In this document: piece by piece, positions 1 through 6,131 of the stretch
How the letters are laid out: each line of letters opens with the position of its first letter
Position numbering within the stretch: position 1 is the first letter of the stretch
NCBI GenBank assembly: GCA_002497765.1
Contig: DAET01000007.1
Span: 41,348-47,486 of the forward strand
DNA: 6,139 nucleotides
Source of the DNA: Euryarchaeota archaeon UBA486
Lineage (GTDB): Archaea > Thermoplasmatota > Poseidoniia > Poseidoniales > Poseidoniaceae
Reading direction: 5' to 3'
Position numbers and translations under genes: made by a program
The notes under the pieces: model-generated
Databases searched by the model: none
Told to the model about the DNA's origin: nothing
Seen by the model: only the letters and a program-made list of their open reading frames with translations

Positions 1-72
1 GACATCCGTGAAGCAACAGAGGAAGAGATCAGTCACGGGCACGCTCACGGTCCTGGCGGCGTCCAACACTGA
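1..72 (+). CDS. slyD: SlyD-type FKBP peptidyl-prolyl cis-trans isomerase, C-terminal end only
   Basis: The window opens inside this gene. Only the last 23 codons and a TGA stop (70-72) are present. They read DIREATEEEISHGHAHGPGG and then VQH. The block I-R-E-A-T-E-E-E followed by H-G-H-x-H-G is the known end of the FKBP/IF domain in SlyD-type isomerases; the E. coli protein has IREATEEELAHGHVHG at the same place. SlyD proteins catalyse proline isomerisation, act as cytoplasmic folding chaperones and bind Ni/Zn through a His-rich tail. Here the tail after the HGHAHG block is only a few residues long, so the long His/Cys tail of the E. coli protein is absent. The next gene starts about 21 nt downstream on the same strand, so co-transcription is possible. 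The family call rests on one short but very characteristic motif. Confidence 0.85.
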   Translation, partial: DIREATEEEISHGHAHGPGGVQH

Positions 73-93
73 ATCAAGGCGAGTCTTGATGAA

Positions 94-1698
94 GTGCCTC
101 GCATTGACAAGGCCATGGGCAAGGAGCGTAAATCCGAATGGCGGACGCTTTCTGGCTTGCCGCTGCCCATGAGCAGTCAACCAAGTGACGCACCTGCAAC
201 GCTGTCGCAGCCTGGTGAACCCCCTTACACTCGGGGCATTCACGCCACCATGTACCGCTCGCGCTTGTGGACCATGCGACAATACGCCGGATTCTCGAGT
301 GCTGAAGCAACCAATGAACGATTCAAGCTTCTGTTGGACCGCGGCCAGATGGGGTTGTCAGTGGCCTTTGATTTGCCAACCCAACTCGGGCTCGATGCTG
401 ACGATGAACTTGCGTACGGTGAGGTCGGAAAAGTAGGCGTTTCCATCTGTTCGGTGGAAGACATGAAGGTTCTCTTCGACGACATTCCACTGGCCAAGGT
501 AAGTACGTCGATGACGATCAATGCACCCGCCATGGTTCTCCTTGCCATGTACATCGTGGCGGCTGAAGAGCAAGGGGCCAGCATGAGCGATCTCAAGGGG
601 ACCATCCAAAATGACATCCTGAAAGAGTACATTGCACGCGGGACCTATGTGTTCCCGCCAAAGGAAAGCATGCGATTGATCACCGATATTTTCGAATATT
701 GTTCTTCGAACGTGCCTTCATGGAACACGATCTCTATTTCTGGTTACCACATTCGGGAAGCCGGATCAACTGCAGTCCAAGAATTGGCCTTCACCCTCGC
801 CAATGCACTGGCCTATGTGGAAGCGGCCGTATCGAAAGGATTGGACATTGATGCATTTGCCCCGCGACTTTCGTTCTTTTTCAACTGCCACAACGATTTC
901 TTCGAGGAAATTGCCAAATTCCGAGCAGCACGAACACTTTGGCACGATCTGATTTCTGAGCGATACGCACCGAACAACCCGAAATCGACCATGCTCCGAT
1001 TCCACACGCAGGTCGCTGGTGTAAGCCTCACCGCCCAGCAACCGTTGAACAATGTCTCCCGCGTCACCATCCAGGCTCTTGCAGCCGTTTTGGGAGGGAC
1101 GCAAAGCCTTCACACAAATTCGTACGACGAAGCTCTTGGACTCCCCACCGAGGCATCAGCAACAGTGGCGTTGAGAACACAGCAAATCATTGCTGAAGAA
1201 TCAGGTGTTGCTGACACGGTGGACCCCATGGCAGGTTCATGGCACGTCGAACGCCTCACGAAAACGGTGTATGAGGAAGCGAAATCGCTGATTCATGAAA
1301 TTGAATCAAAAGGTGGCGCCCTCGCTGCTATTGAGGAAGGTTGGCAACAACAGGAAATCCATTTGTCTGCCTACCAATACCTGAGTGAAATTGAACAAAA
1401 CAAGCGGAACATCGTCGGCGTCAACCATGGCGTCATGGAAGAACTCGATGGGATTCCGGTCATGAAAACGGACGCGACCCTTGGTGAACGTCAAACACAA
1501 CGCCTTGCTGAGTTGCGCACCTCCCGAAACGTAGAGGGCGTGTCGAATGCACTCGAAGCAGTTCGAACAGCAGCGAGTGGGGGGGCAAATCTCTTTCCGG
1601 CCGTTATTGAGGCCGTCCGGTGTCGTGCCACCCTTGGCGAAATCATGGGTGTACTCAAGGATGAATTCGGCACATACATGGCGCCAAGCGGGTTTTGA
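94..1698 (+). CDS. mcmA1: Methylmalonyl-CoA mutase, catalytic (large/alpha) subunit without B12-binding domain
   Basis: This 534-residue chain catalyses the adenosylcobalamin-dependent rearrangement of (R)-methylmalonyl-CoA to succinyl-CoA in the cytoplasm. It aligns by eye with the TIM-barrel domain of bacterial mutases throughout: YTRGIHATMYRSRLWTMRQY near residues 45-64, GLSVAFDLPTQ at 87-97, GTIQNDILKEY at 169-179, SISGYH at 214-219, FAPRLSFFF at 255-263 and QSLHTNSYDEA at 337-347. Tyr64, Arg182 and His219 match Tyr89, Arg207 and His244 of the Propionibacterium enzyme. The Tyr/Arg pair binds the substrate carboxylate and is Phe/Gln in isobutyryl-CoA mutases, so methylmalonyl-CoA is the likely substrate. 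The chain ends after the barrel at GTYMAPSGF. The cobalamin-binding domain (DxHxxG) must therefore be a separate protein, as in archaeal split mutases. The start is uncertain: GTG at 94 has only a weak purine stretch (76-83) upstream, and ATG at 115 is also possible. Conserved sequence begins near residue 12, so both fit. The epimerase gene follows after 9 nt. Confidence 0.96.
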   Translation: MPRIDKAMGKERKSEWRTLSGLPLPMSSQPSDAPATLSQPGEPPYTRGIHATMYRSRLWTMRQYAGFSSAEATNERFKLLLDRGQMGLSVAFDLPTQLGLDADDELAYGEVGKVGVSICSVEDMKVLFDDIPLAKVSTSMTINAPAMVLLAMYIVAAEEQGASMSDLKGTIQNDILKEYIARGTYVFPPKESMRLITDIFEYCSSNVPSWNTISISGYHIREAGSTAVQELAFTLANALAYVEAAVSKGLDIDAFAPRLSFFFNCHNDFFEEIAKFRAARTLWHDLISERYAPNNPKSTMLRFHTQVAGVSLTAQQPLNNVSRVTIQALAAVLGGTQSLHTNSYDEALGLPTEASATVALRTQQIIAEESGVADTVDPMAGSWHVERLTKTVYEEAKSLIHEIESKGGALAAIEEGWQQQEIHLSAYQYLSEIEQNKRNIVGVNHGVMEELDGIPVMKTDATLGERQTQRLAELRTSRNVEGVSNALEAVRTAASGGANLFPAVIEAVRCRATLGEIMGVLKDEFGTYMAPSGF

Positions 1699-1703
1699 GG
1701 TGA
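1697..1703 (+). promoter_or_regulatory. Shine-Dalgarno sequence of the epimerase gene, overlapping the mutase stop
   Basis: GAGGTGA lies a few nucleotides before the ATG at 1708 and complements the anti-SD end of 16S rRNA. Its first two bases are the last two of the mutase TGA stop (1696-1698). A ribosome terminating on the mutase would sit on this site, which suggests translational coupling and roughly matched output of the two enzymes. Confidence 0.75.
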
Positions 1704-1707
1704 TGAC

Positions 1708-2148
1708 ATGAAGTTCGGACCCATCCACTTGGACCATATCGGTATTGCAACGCACTCCCTTGATGACAACAGTTCATTTTGGTCACTGATCGGACTTGTT
1801 CAGGGTGAAGAAGATGAAACGGTGGCCGATCAAGGCGTCACGACACGATTTTTCTCGACGGCGACACCATCTGAATCAGCACCAACGCCCAAAATTGAGT
1901 TGTTGGAGCCGACCGGAGAAAACACCCCGATTGGCCGTTTCCTCTCCAAACGCGGCCCAGGTGTACAGCAGGTTTGCTTCTCGGTTGGAGATTTGAAGGG
2001 ACTATTGAACTACCTTGCAGACCATGGTGTTCGACTCATCGATTCCGAACCCCGTCGCGGGGCAGGTGGCCACATGATCGCCTTTGTTCACCCCGCATCA
2101 ACCGGTGGTGTACTTGTTGAGTTAAGTCAAACGCATCACGAGAAATGA
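1708..2148 (+). CDS. mce: Methylmalonyl-CoA epimerase (VOC superfamily)
   Basis: This 146-residue protein interconverts (S)- and (R)-methylmalonyl-CoA, supplying the R isomer to the mutase encoded just upstream. Length and layout match the family: two vicinal-oxygen-chelate modules, the first beginning with LDHIGIAT (8-15) and the second with GVQQVCFSV (85-93). Other family marks are KIELLEP (62-68), PRRGAGGHMIAFVHP (115-129) and the terminal GGVLVEL (133-139). Expected metal ligands are His10, Glu64 (Gln65 in the Propionibacterium enzyme) and Glu138. The fourth ligand is a His in a His-His pair in the Propionibacterium and human enzymes, but here both positions are Gln (87-88). I recall similar Gln-Gln epimerases in actinobacteria, so the enzyme is probably active, but I cannot verify this here. 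The start at 1708 is fixed by a good ribosome binding site. The gene ends with TGA, 36 nt before the next gene. Confidence 0.93.
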   Translation: MKFGPIHLDHIGIATHSLDDNSSFWSLIGLVQGEEDETVADQGVTTRFFSTATPSESAPTPKIELLEPTGENTPIGRFLSKRGPGVQQVCFSVGDLKGLLNYLADHGVRLIDSEPRRGAGGHMIAFVHPASTGGVLVELSQTHHEK

Positions 2149-2158
2149 TGCGAACACC

Positions 2159-2164
2159 TATAAT
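2159..2164 (+). promoter_or_regulatory. Putative TATA-like promoter element for the 2185-4532 unit
   Basis: TATAAT stands out in the short 36-nt gap after the epimerase stop. Its centre is about 24 nt before the paired ATG codons at 2185 and 2188. That is close to the usual distance from an archaeal TATA box to the transcription start, so the transcript could begin at or next to the start codon (leaderless). No Shine-Dalgarno sequence precedes the ATG, which agrees. The hexamer also equals a bacterial -10 box, but no TTGACA-like -35 lies at the right distance. The call is by position and composition only. Confidence 0.4.
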
Positions 2165-2184
2165 CGTCCTCGTGCAATTTCGTC

Positions 2185-2493
2185 ATGATGAGGACCTGCG
2201 TTGACCAATTGCTCGCCCTTCCACACATTGATGCACCCAGTCTCAAAGGTGAGGTCCACTATCTCGCTGGTCGTCTTGAACAACTTCGAATGCAGCGCAC
2301 CATCACCAACGAAGCGTACTTGGATGCCGGTGCTATTCAAGGTGCCATCGAACTGGTCGCCAACATGATCGACATGGGCGTTCCACAAACCGAAATCCAG
2401 GAGCATTTGCGCTCAACGCTCCGTCGTGCTGACAGAATTGAAACCAAGCATCCGGGTTTGAATTGGGCAGTGGAATCCGGTCGCGCGAGTTGA
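2185..2493 (+). CDS. Hypothetical 102-residue helical protein, first gene of the ABC exporter unit
   Basis: I do not recognise this protein. It is soluble in appearance, with no signal peptide or membrane segment, and is predicted by eye to be almost wholly helical. Helices probably span about residues 18-40 (LKGEVHYLAGRLEQLRMQR), 43-63 (EAYLDAGAIQGAIELVANMI) and 68-86 (PQTEIQEHLRSTLRRADRIE). The C-terminus is polar. It begins with two Met codons (2185 and 2188) and has no ribosome binding site, but a TATA-like element sits about 24 nt upstream. It ends 7 nt before the ABC ATPase gene, so the two are probably co-transcribed. A role connected with the transporter is only a guess from position. 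It is likely a real gene because it fills the gap exactly, on the same strand, between the epimerase and ATPase genes and has normal amino acid composition. Confidence 0.75.
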   Translation: MMRTCVDQLLALPHIDAPSLKGEVHYLAGRLEQLRMQRTITNEAYLDAGAIQGAIELVANMIDMGVPQTEIQEHLRSTLRRADRIETKHPGLNWAVESGRAS

Positions 2494-2500
2494 CACGTCC

Positions 2501-3322
2501 ATGCCACCAAGCTTGCTCTCCGTTGAGGGCGCCACCAAACGATTCGGAGACGTGGTCGCATTGCAGGCCATTGATTTGCGTATCAACGAAGGCGACATCA
2601 TTGGCTTGGTTGGATCAAACGGTGCTGGCAAAACAACGCTCCTCCGGCTCCTATCCGGCGTCTACAGGCCGACAAGTGGGCGTGTGACACTCGATGACGG
2701 GGCTGATGTGGAGAAAGCGCGTCAACGGTTGGGCGTGGTGCCTGAAAACACCGGACTCTATGCGAGGTTGACGGCATGGGAAAACATTCGATACCACGCA
2801 CGGATGCACGGTGTGCCTGACGATGAGGCGTGGCAACGTACACTCTACTTTGCCCAACACTTGGACATGACCGAAGCATTGGGGCGTCATACCAAGGGAT
2901 TTTCTCGCGGAATGAGGCAAAAAACGGCCCTGCTGCGAGCGCTCGTTCATGCCCCTTCGGTGTTGCTGTTGGATGAGCCGACAGCAGGATTGGATGTCAC
3001 CAGTGCGAGAACTGTGAGGGAGTTGGTGCGTCAACTGGGTGAGGAAGGCGGGACCGTCATCTATTCCACTCACCAACTCGCCGACGCACAACGAGTGTGT
3101 AACCGAATCGTCATCATCCACAACGGCGAGGTAAGAGCCGATGGGACCCCCGAGGCTTTGCTTGAACAGACAGGAACTCAACACTTGGAGGAAGCATACG
3201 TTTCACTGACGAGTGATGTGGCACGGCCACGGAATGAAGACGACAAACCGCTTTCAAAATGGTCGTCGTGGTGGCGGGCGCTGTTCACGCCCAAGACGCC
3301 AGGAGGTGGTGAGGATGAGTAG
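2501..3322 (+). CDS. ABC transporter ATP-binding protein (NatA/ABC-2 exporter type)
   Basis: This 273-residue cytoplasmic ATPase powers the permease encoded next. All nucleotide-binding motifs are intact: Walker A GSNGAGKT (38-45), a Q-loop region read as GVVPENTGLY (78-87), signature SRGMRQ (135-140) where LSGGQ is usual, Walker B VLLLDEP (154-160) with catalytic Glu159, D-loop GLD (163-165) and switch His191 in YSTHQ. The PE form of the Q-loop and the SxGM(R/K)Q signature are typical of NatA/CcmA-like ATPases that pair with ABC-2 permeases. The core ends near residue 235. The remaining tail is charged and carries a Trp cluster (KWSSWWRALF, 253-262) followed by PGGGEDE. The ATG at 2501, 7 nt after the previous stop, places the first beta strand (LLSVEGATKRFG) normally, though no clear ribosome binding site is visible. 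The gene overlaps the permease start by 8 nt. Substrate is unknown. Confidence 0.95.
   Translation: MPPSLLSVEGATKRFGDVVALQAIDLRINEGDIIGLVGSNGAGKTTLLRLLSGVYRPTSGRVTLDDGADVEKARQRLGVVPENTGLYARLTAWENIRYHARMHGVPDDEAWQRTLYFAQHLDMTEALGRHTKGFSRGMRQKTALLRALVHAPSVLLLDEPTAGLDVTSARTVRELVRQLGEEGGTVIYSTHQLADAQRVCNRIVIIHNGEVRADGTPEALLEQTGTQHLEEAYVSLTSDVARPRNEDDKPLSKWSSWWRALFTPKTPGGGEDE
3301..3310 (+). promoter_or_regulatory. Shine-Dalgarno sequence that fixes the permease start at 3315
   Basis: AGGAGGTGGT ends 4 nt before the ATG at 3315 and is the strongest plus-strand ribosome binding site in the window. It lies inside the 3' end of the ATPase gene, where it encodes the Gly-Gly-Gly run near that protein's C-terminus. 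It argues against the in-frame upstream ATG at 3213 as the permease start, since that would add 34 polar residues wholly overlapping the ATPase gene. Confidence 0.8.
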
Positions 3323-4532
3323 CGCCACGGCGAGGGTTCGCACCATTGCGAAGAAAGAACTGGTTGAATTCGTTCGTGACTGGCGGACGATCGTGGCCAT
3401 CCTTGTTATCCCGCTGCTGATGTTCCCAATCCTGTTCATTCTCTTCCCCTTGCTTCTTGCTTCGGAGGCCGCTGAACTTGACGCCGTTGCTGTTGACGTG
3501 GTCGTTCAGGGTGAGAACATCCCTGAAGAGTTGGTCGGGCTGCTTGAAAACTCAAGCATCGAAACATCCTACGAGCCGTTGCCAGTCCTCGGCGAACTCT
3601 CAACGCCAACCCACGACCAAGAACGGCTAAGAAACGGTTCGGTTGATGCCATCCTCCGATTACGAACCAACGGAACCGTCCTCGAATATGCTGTGCTGTA
3701 CCTGTCCACTTCTGAACAAAGCCTTGAAGCTCGGAGCCGAACATTTGACGCCCTCAGCACCTGGGAACAGAACGAGACGGTCAGGCGCATTGACGCGGCG
3801 GGGTTGGACGCCAACGAAACCCTTGATCCGCTCCGATGGAGTGGCGATATCGCACAAAGTGATGCTGCGACCCAAGGCGAACAAGCAGGCATGGCGCTTT
3901 CGCTGTTTATTCCCTTGGTCCTCGCCGTGTGGACCTTCTCCTCTGCGATTCAACCGTCCATTGACATGACGGCTGGGGAGCGTGAGCGCGGAACGTTGGA
4001 GGCGCTTCTCGGCCTGCCTTGTTCCCGTATGGAACTGTTGATGGGGAAATGGCTCGCTGTGGCTACCATCACCGGCGCAGGCGTTCTCTTGCAAATCGCC
4101 GGCCTGCTTTTTGCCATCGGCTACCTCGCCTCGTCCGACCTGATCTCAACGCCGAGCATCTCAGCAACGGCCTTGTTGTTCCTTTGTTTGGCAGTGTTGT
4201 TGTTCGCTGTGATGGTGGTTGCCTTTGAATTGGCCCTGGCGATGAGGTCACACAGTGTCAAGGAAGCCGGTTCGATCCTTGGCCCGGCAATCCTTATCAT
4301 CCTCTTCCCTGCGTTGTTCACGCAAGTTATCAACCTCGATGGCATTGAATCGTTCTGGTTCGCCATACCGGTCGTGAACGTGTTGTTGGCCCTTCGAGAG
4401 TTGTTGATGAATCGTGTCGTTTACGGGCACGTTGCCATCTGGCTCGTGTCTTCAACGATTTATGCATTGGGCGCCGCATACTATGCCGCTCGCCAGTTCA
4501 AGCGAGAAGATATTGTAACGAGTCTTTCTTAA
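3315..4532 (+). CDS. ABC-2 type transporter permease (NatB-like)
   Basis: This 405-residue integral membrane protein is the partner of the ATPase just upstream. The first membrane helix lies at about 25-49, after a cytoplasmic start containing TIAKKELVEFVRDWRT, the usual N-terminal motif of NatB-like permeases. A large extracytoplasmic domain (about 50-190) follows. Then come helices near 193-213, 249-271, 283-308, 318-338, 346-364 and 372-391. Between helices two and three lies TAGERERGTLEALLGLPCSR (219-238), followed by MELLMGKW, the coupling-helix motif characteristic of this family. The external loop has five N-x-S/T sequons (Asn79, 107, 119, 153 and 167), with none elsewhere in the protein. 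The start is set by a strong ribosome binding site, and the gene overlaps the ATPase by 8 nt, so translation is probably coupled. The TAA stop overlaps that of the convergent aminotransferase gene. Export of a small molecule or ion is likely for the family; the substrate cannot be read from the sequence. Confidence 0.93.
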   Translation: MSSATARVRTIAKKELVEFVRDWRTIVAILVIPLLMFPILFILFPLLLASEAAELDAVAVDVVVQGENIPEELVGLLENSSIETSYEPLPVLGELSTPTHDQERLRNGSVDAILRLRTNGTVLEYAVLYLSTSEQSLEARSRTFDALSTWEQNETVRRIDAAGLDANETLDPLRWSGDIAQSDAATQGEQAGMALSLFIPLVLAVWTFSSAIQPSIDMTAGERERGTLEALLGLPCSRMELLMGKWLAVATITGAGVLLQIAGLLFAIGYLASSDLISTPSISATALLFLCLAVLLFAVMVVAFELALAMRSHSVKEAGSILGPAILIILFPALFTQVINLDGIESFWFAIPVVNVLLALRELLMNRVVYGHVAIWLVSSTIYALGAAYYAARQFKREDIVTSLS

Positions 4533-6061
4533 GCGCCGAAGGCGATGAGCGACTCACGAACAATGTCGACGATCAAATCAATTTCCTTTGACGTGATGTT
4601 GAAGTGTGGTGTAAACCGGAGTGCATTGACGCCACCGTGAATCACGCCCAGGCCGCGTCGACGACACCATGGTTCAACTGCCTCCATGCCGACGACCGGG
4701 AACTGTGTTGGCTCAAGTTCAGCACTGCACAGCAAACCCGTACCCTGAACTTTGGTGATCACATGTGGGAATTCTTCTTGCAATTTGGTGAACTTTTCAA
4801 CAAACTCCACACCTCGATCCCGAATGTTCGTTCGCAATTCGGGAGTGATGCTGTCCAGCACAGCAACGGCGGTCTCCAGTGCACGAGGGTTGGTGGTCAT
4901 GGTGTTTCCATAAATTCCGGTGACATACATGTCGGAAGCACGCTTGTTCATGCCAAGAACTGAAAGTGGGTATTGGCCAGCGTTCATGGCTTTTGACCAC
5001 GTTTCAAGATCAGGCGCCTCACAGTCCTCGAAGCCTTCGTAATCAACCACCGACAAGGTGCCTTGGCCGCGGATACCTGCTTGAATTGAATCAACCAAGA
5101 GCATGCTGTCGTTCTCAAGCGTGAGCCGTCGGGCTGCATCGTAAAATTCCCTTGATACGCACTGCCCGGGATTGCCTTCACCTTGAACGGGTTCAATGGC
5201 CATCAGTTCAATGAAGACGTTGTTGGCGGCTGCATCGCTGAACGCTTGCTCCAACGCTTGAACATCGTTGGCGGGTACGAGGATGAGGTTGTCTCGCTTC
5301 TGGAAACTGGCCAGATGCTTGTCATACTTGCCTTTGCAGGAGTGCGACATTTGGGCCGGTCGGTCCGTACGCCCGTGGAAGCCTTGTTCAACCGCCATCA
5401 TTTTGATGGTCTTGCCTTCGTGTTTACCGCCGGGTTGGGTCATCAGGTTAGCATTGACATCAGCAATTCTCAGGCTGACAGTAACGGATTCTGAACCACT
5501 GTTCATGCAAATGAATTTTTCAAAAGGGCACCAACCACGGGTGTGCCCCAATTCCTTTCGGAGGCGCTCATCAAGGCGCTTCTGTGAAAATGAAGCTGTC
5601 ATGACGTTCGCCATCACCCAGTTGCCCGACATGGATTCAATGACCTGGTCGGGCCCATGGCCCGCTCCAAGCATGCCGTAGCCACCGTTGTCATGGACAA
5701 CAGCGCCGTGGGACGTGATGATCCACGGGCCACGTGCGGCAAGGGCGACGTAGGGGTTCACCGTAGCAGGATTGTAGAAATTCACGAACCCATCTTGGAG
5801 TTCGGTGATAAGGGTCGTCTCGTTTGAACCGACATAGAGTTCAGGATATTCACTGACCATTTCTCGATGCCTCGCATGGGCTTCTTCAATCGCACGGCCA
5901 AGTGATGGATCTGATTCCGAGAAAGAGAGGATTTCATTGTCGCTCAGCCCGGGTGTGTCAATATCTCCAACGACAGAGCGAATTTCATGGAGCAATGTCA
6001 ACGGGCGCGGGACAGCACTTGTCTGCATGGGTCTTATTCTTCCGAGGTATCCTTTGAACAT
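4529..6061 (-). CDS. PLP-dependent class III aminotransferase with extended N-terminus
   Basis: This 510-residue fold-type I enzyme should transfer an amino group between an amine or omega-amino acid and a keto acid in the cytoplasm. Core motifs in order are: the substrate-binding loop start FYNPATVNPYVALAARGPWI (95-114), phosphate-binding NSGSES (187-192), GFHGRT (227-232) whose His229 is at the ring-stacking position, EPVQGEGN (290-297), LLVDSIQAGIRGQG (321-334) with Asp324 contacting the pyridine nitrogen, Lys357 in ETWSKAM as the Schiff-base lysine, GNTMTTNP (385-392), and LRFTP with Arg482. The common D-E-x-Q-T-G is D-S-I-Q-A-G here. About 90 residues precede the core, far more than in ornithine or GABA aminotransferases, and are mostly charged and helical. 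The start at 6061 has a strong ribosome binding site with a short spacer; Met12 (6028) is an alternative. Substrate is unknown. I could not match it to a named subfamily. The gene converges on the permease gene. Confidence 0.92.
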   Translation of the reverse strand: MFKGYLGRIRPMQTSAVPRPLTLLHEIRSVVGDIDTPGLSDNEILSFSESDPSLGRAIEEAHARHREMVSEYPELYVGSNETTLITELQDGFVNFYNPATVNPYVALAARGPWIITSHGAVVHDNGGYGMLGAGHGPDQVIESMSGNWVMANVMTASFSQKRLDERLRKELGHTRGWCPFEKFICMNSGSESVTVSLRIADVNANLMTQPGGKHEGKTIKMMAVEQGFHGRTDRPAQMSHSCKGKYDKHLASFQKRDNLILVPANDVQALEQAFSDAAANNVFIELMAIEPVQGEGNPGQCVSREFYDAARRLTLENDSMLLVDSIQAGIRGQGTLSVVDYEGFEDCEAPDLETWSKAMNAGQYPLSVLGMNKRASDMYVTGIYGNTMTTNPRALETAVAVLDSITPELRTNIRDRGVEFVEKFTKLQEEFPHVITKVQGTGLLCSAELEPTQFPVVGMEAVEPWCRRRGLGVIHGGVNALRFTPHFNITSKEIDLIVDIVRESLIAFGA

Positions 6062-6064
6062 TGG

Positions 6065-6071
6065 CCTCCTT
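6065..6071 (-). promoter_or_regulatory. Shine-Dalgarno sequence of the aminotransferase gene
   Basis: Read on the minus strand, AAGGAGG precedes the ATG at 6061 with only three bases (CCA) between. The match is strong but the spacer is shorter than usual. It is the best support for the 6061 start over the in-frame ATG at 6028, which has only a weak GGAAG upstream. Confidence 0.65.
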
Positions 6072-6088
6072 CGACGATTGCATGGCCT

Positions 6089-6131
6089 GTTTATGACATC
6101 ACACTGACGGCCATAGAATACTCTGATAATA
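6089..6131 (-). promoter_or_regulatory. Likely promoter region of the aminotransferase gene
   Basis: The 78 nt to the right of the aminotransferase start hold no open reading frame I can support. On the minus strand they contain three A/T-rich boxes: TATTAT (6131-6126), GTATTCTATGG (6121-6111) and CATAAAC (6095-6089). Either of the first two would leave a leader long enough to include the ribosome binding site. I cannot choose between them. The window ends before any divergent neighbour, so the region could serve both directions. Confidence 0.3.

Noticed and set aside
1..130. Possible SlyD-mutase fusion, since both genes are in the same frame with one TGA between them
   Set aside because: The TGA follows a natural SlyD-like His-rich end, and a 21-nt gap with in-frame GTG and ATG starts explains the arrangement. 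Nothing suggests stop-codon recoding.
2732..2761. Glu in place of Gln in the ABC ATPase Q-loop region (GVVPE)
   Set aside because: A PE form at this position is common in NatA/CcmA-like ATPases, so it does not suggest a defective enzyme.
2651..3184. Open frame of 177 codons on the minus strand inside the ATPase gene
   Set aside because: It lies entirely antisense to a well-supported ATPase, has low-complexity-like Cys/His/Arg-rich composition and shows no motif. The same applies to antisense frames at 1306-1755 and 3660-4094.
3213..3314. N-terminal extension of the permease reading frame back to an ATG at 3213
   Set aside because: It would add 34 polar, basic residues overlapping the ATPase gene. 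The strong ribosome binding site at 3301-3310 and the family's usual N-terminus both point to 3315.
4604..5681. Plus-strand frames opposite the aminotransferase gene
   Set aside because: The minus strand encodes a complete class III aminotransferase with all catalytic residues in order. The plus-strand frames are short and overlap each other without recognisable content.
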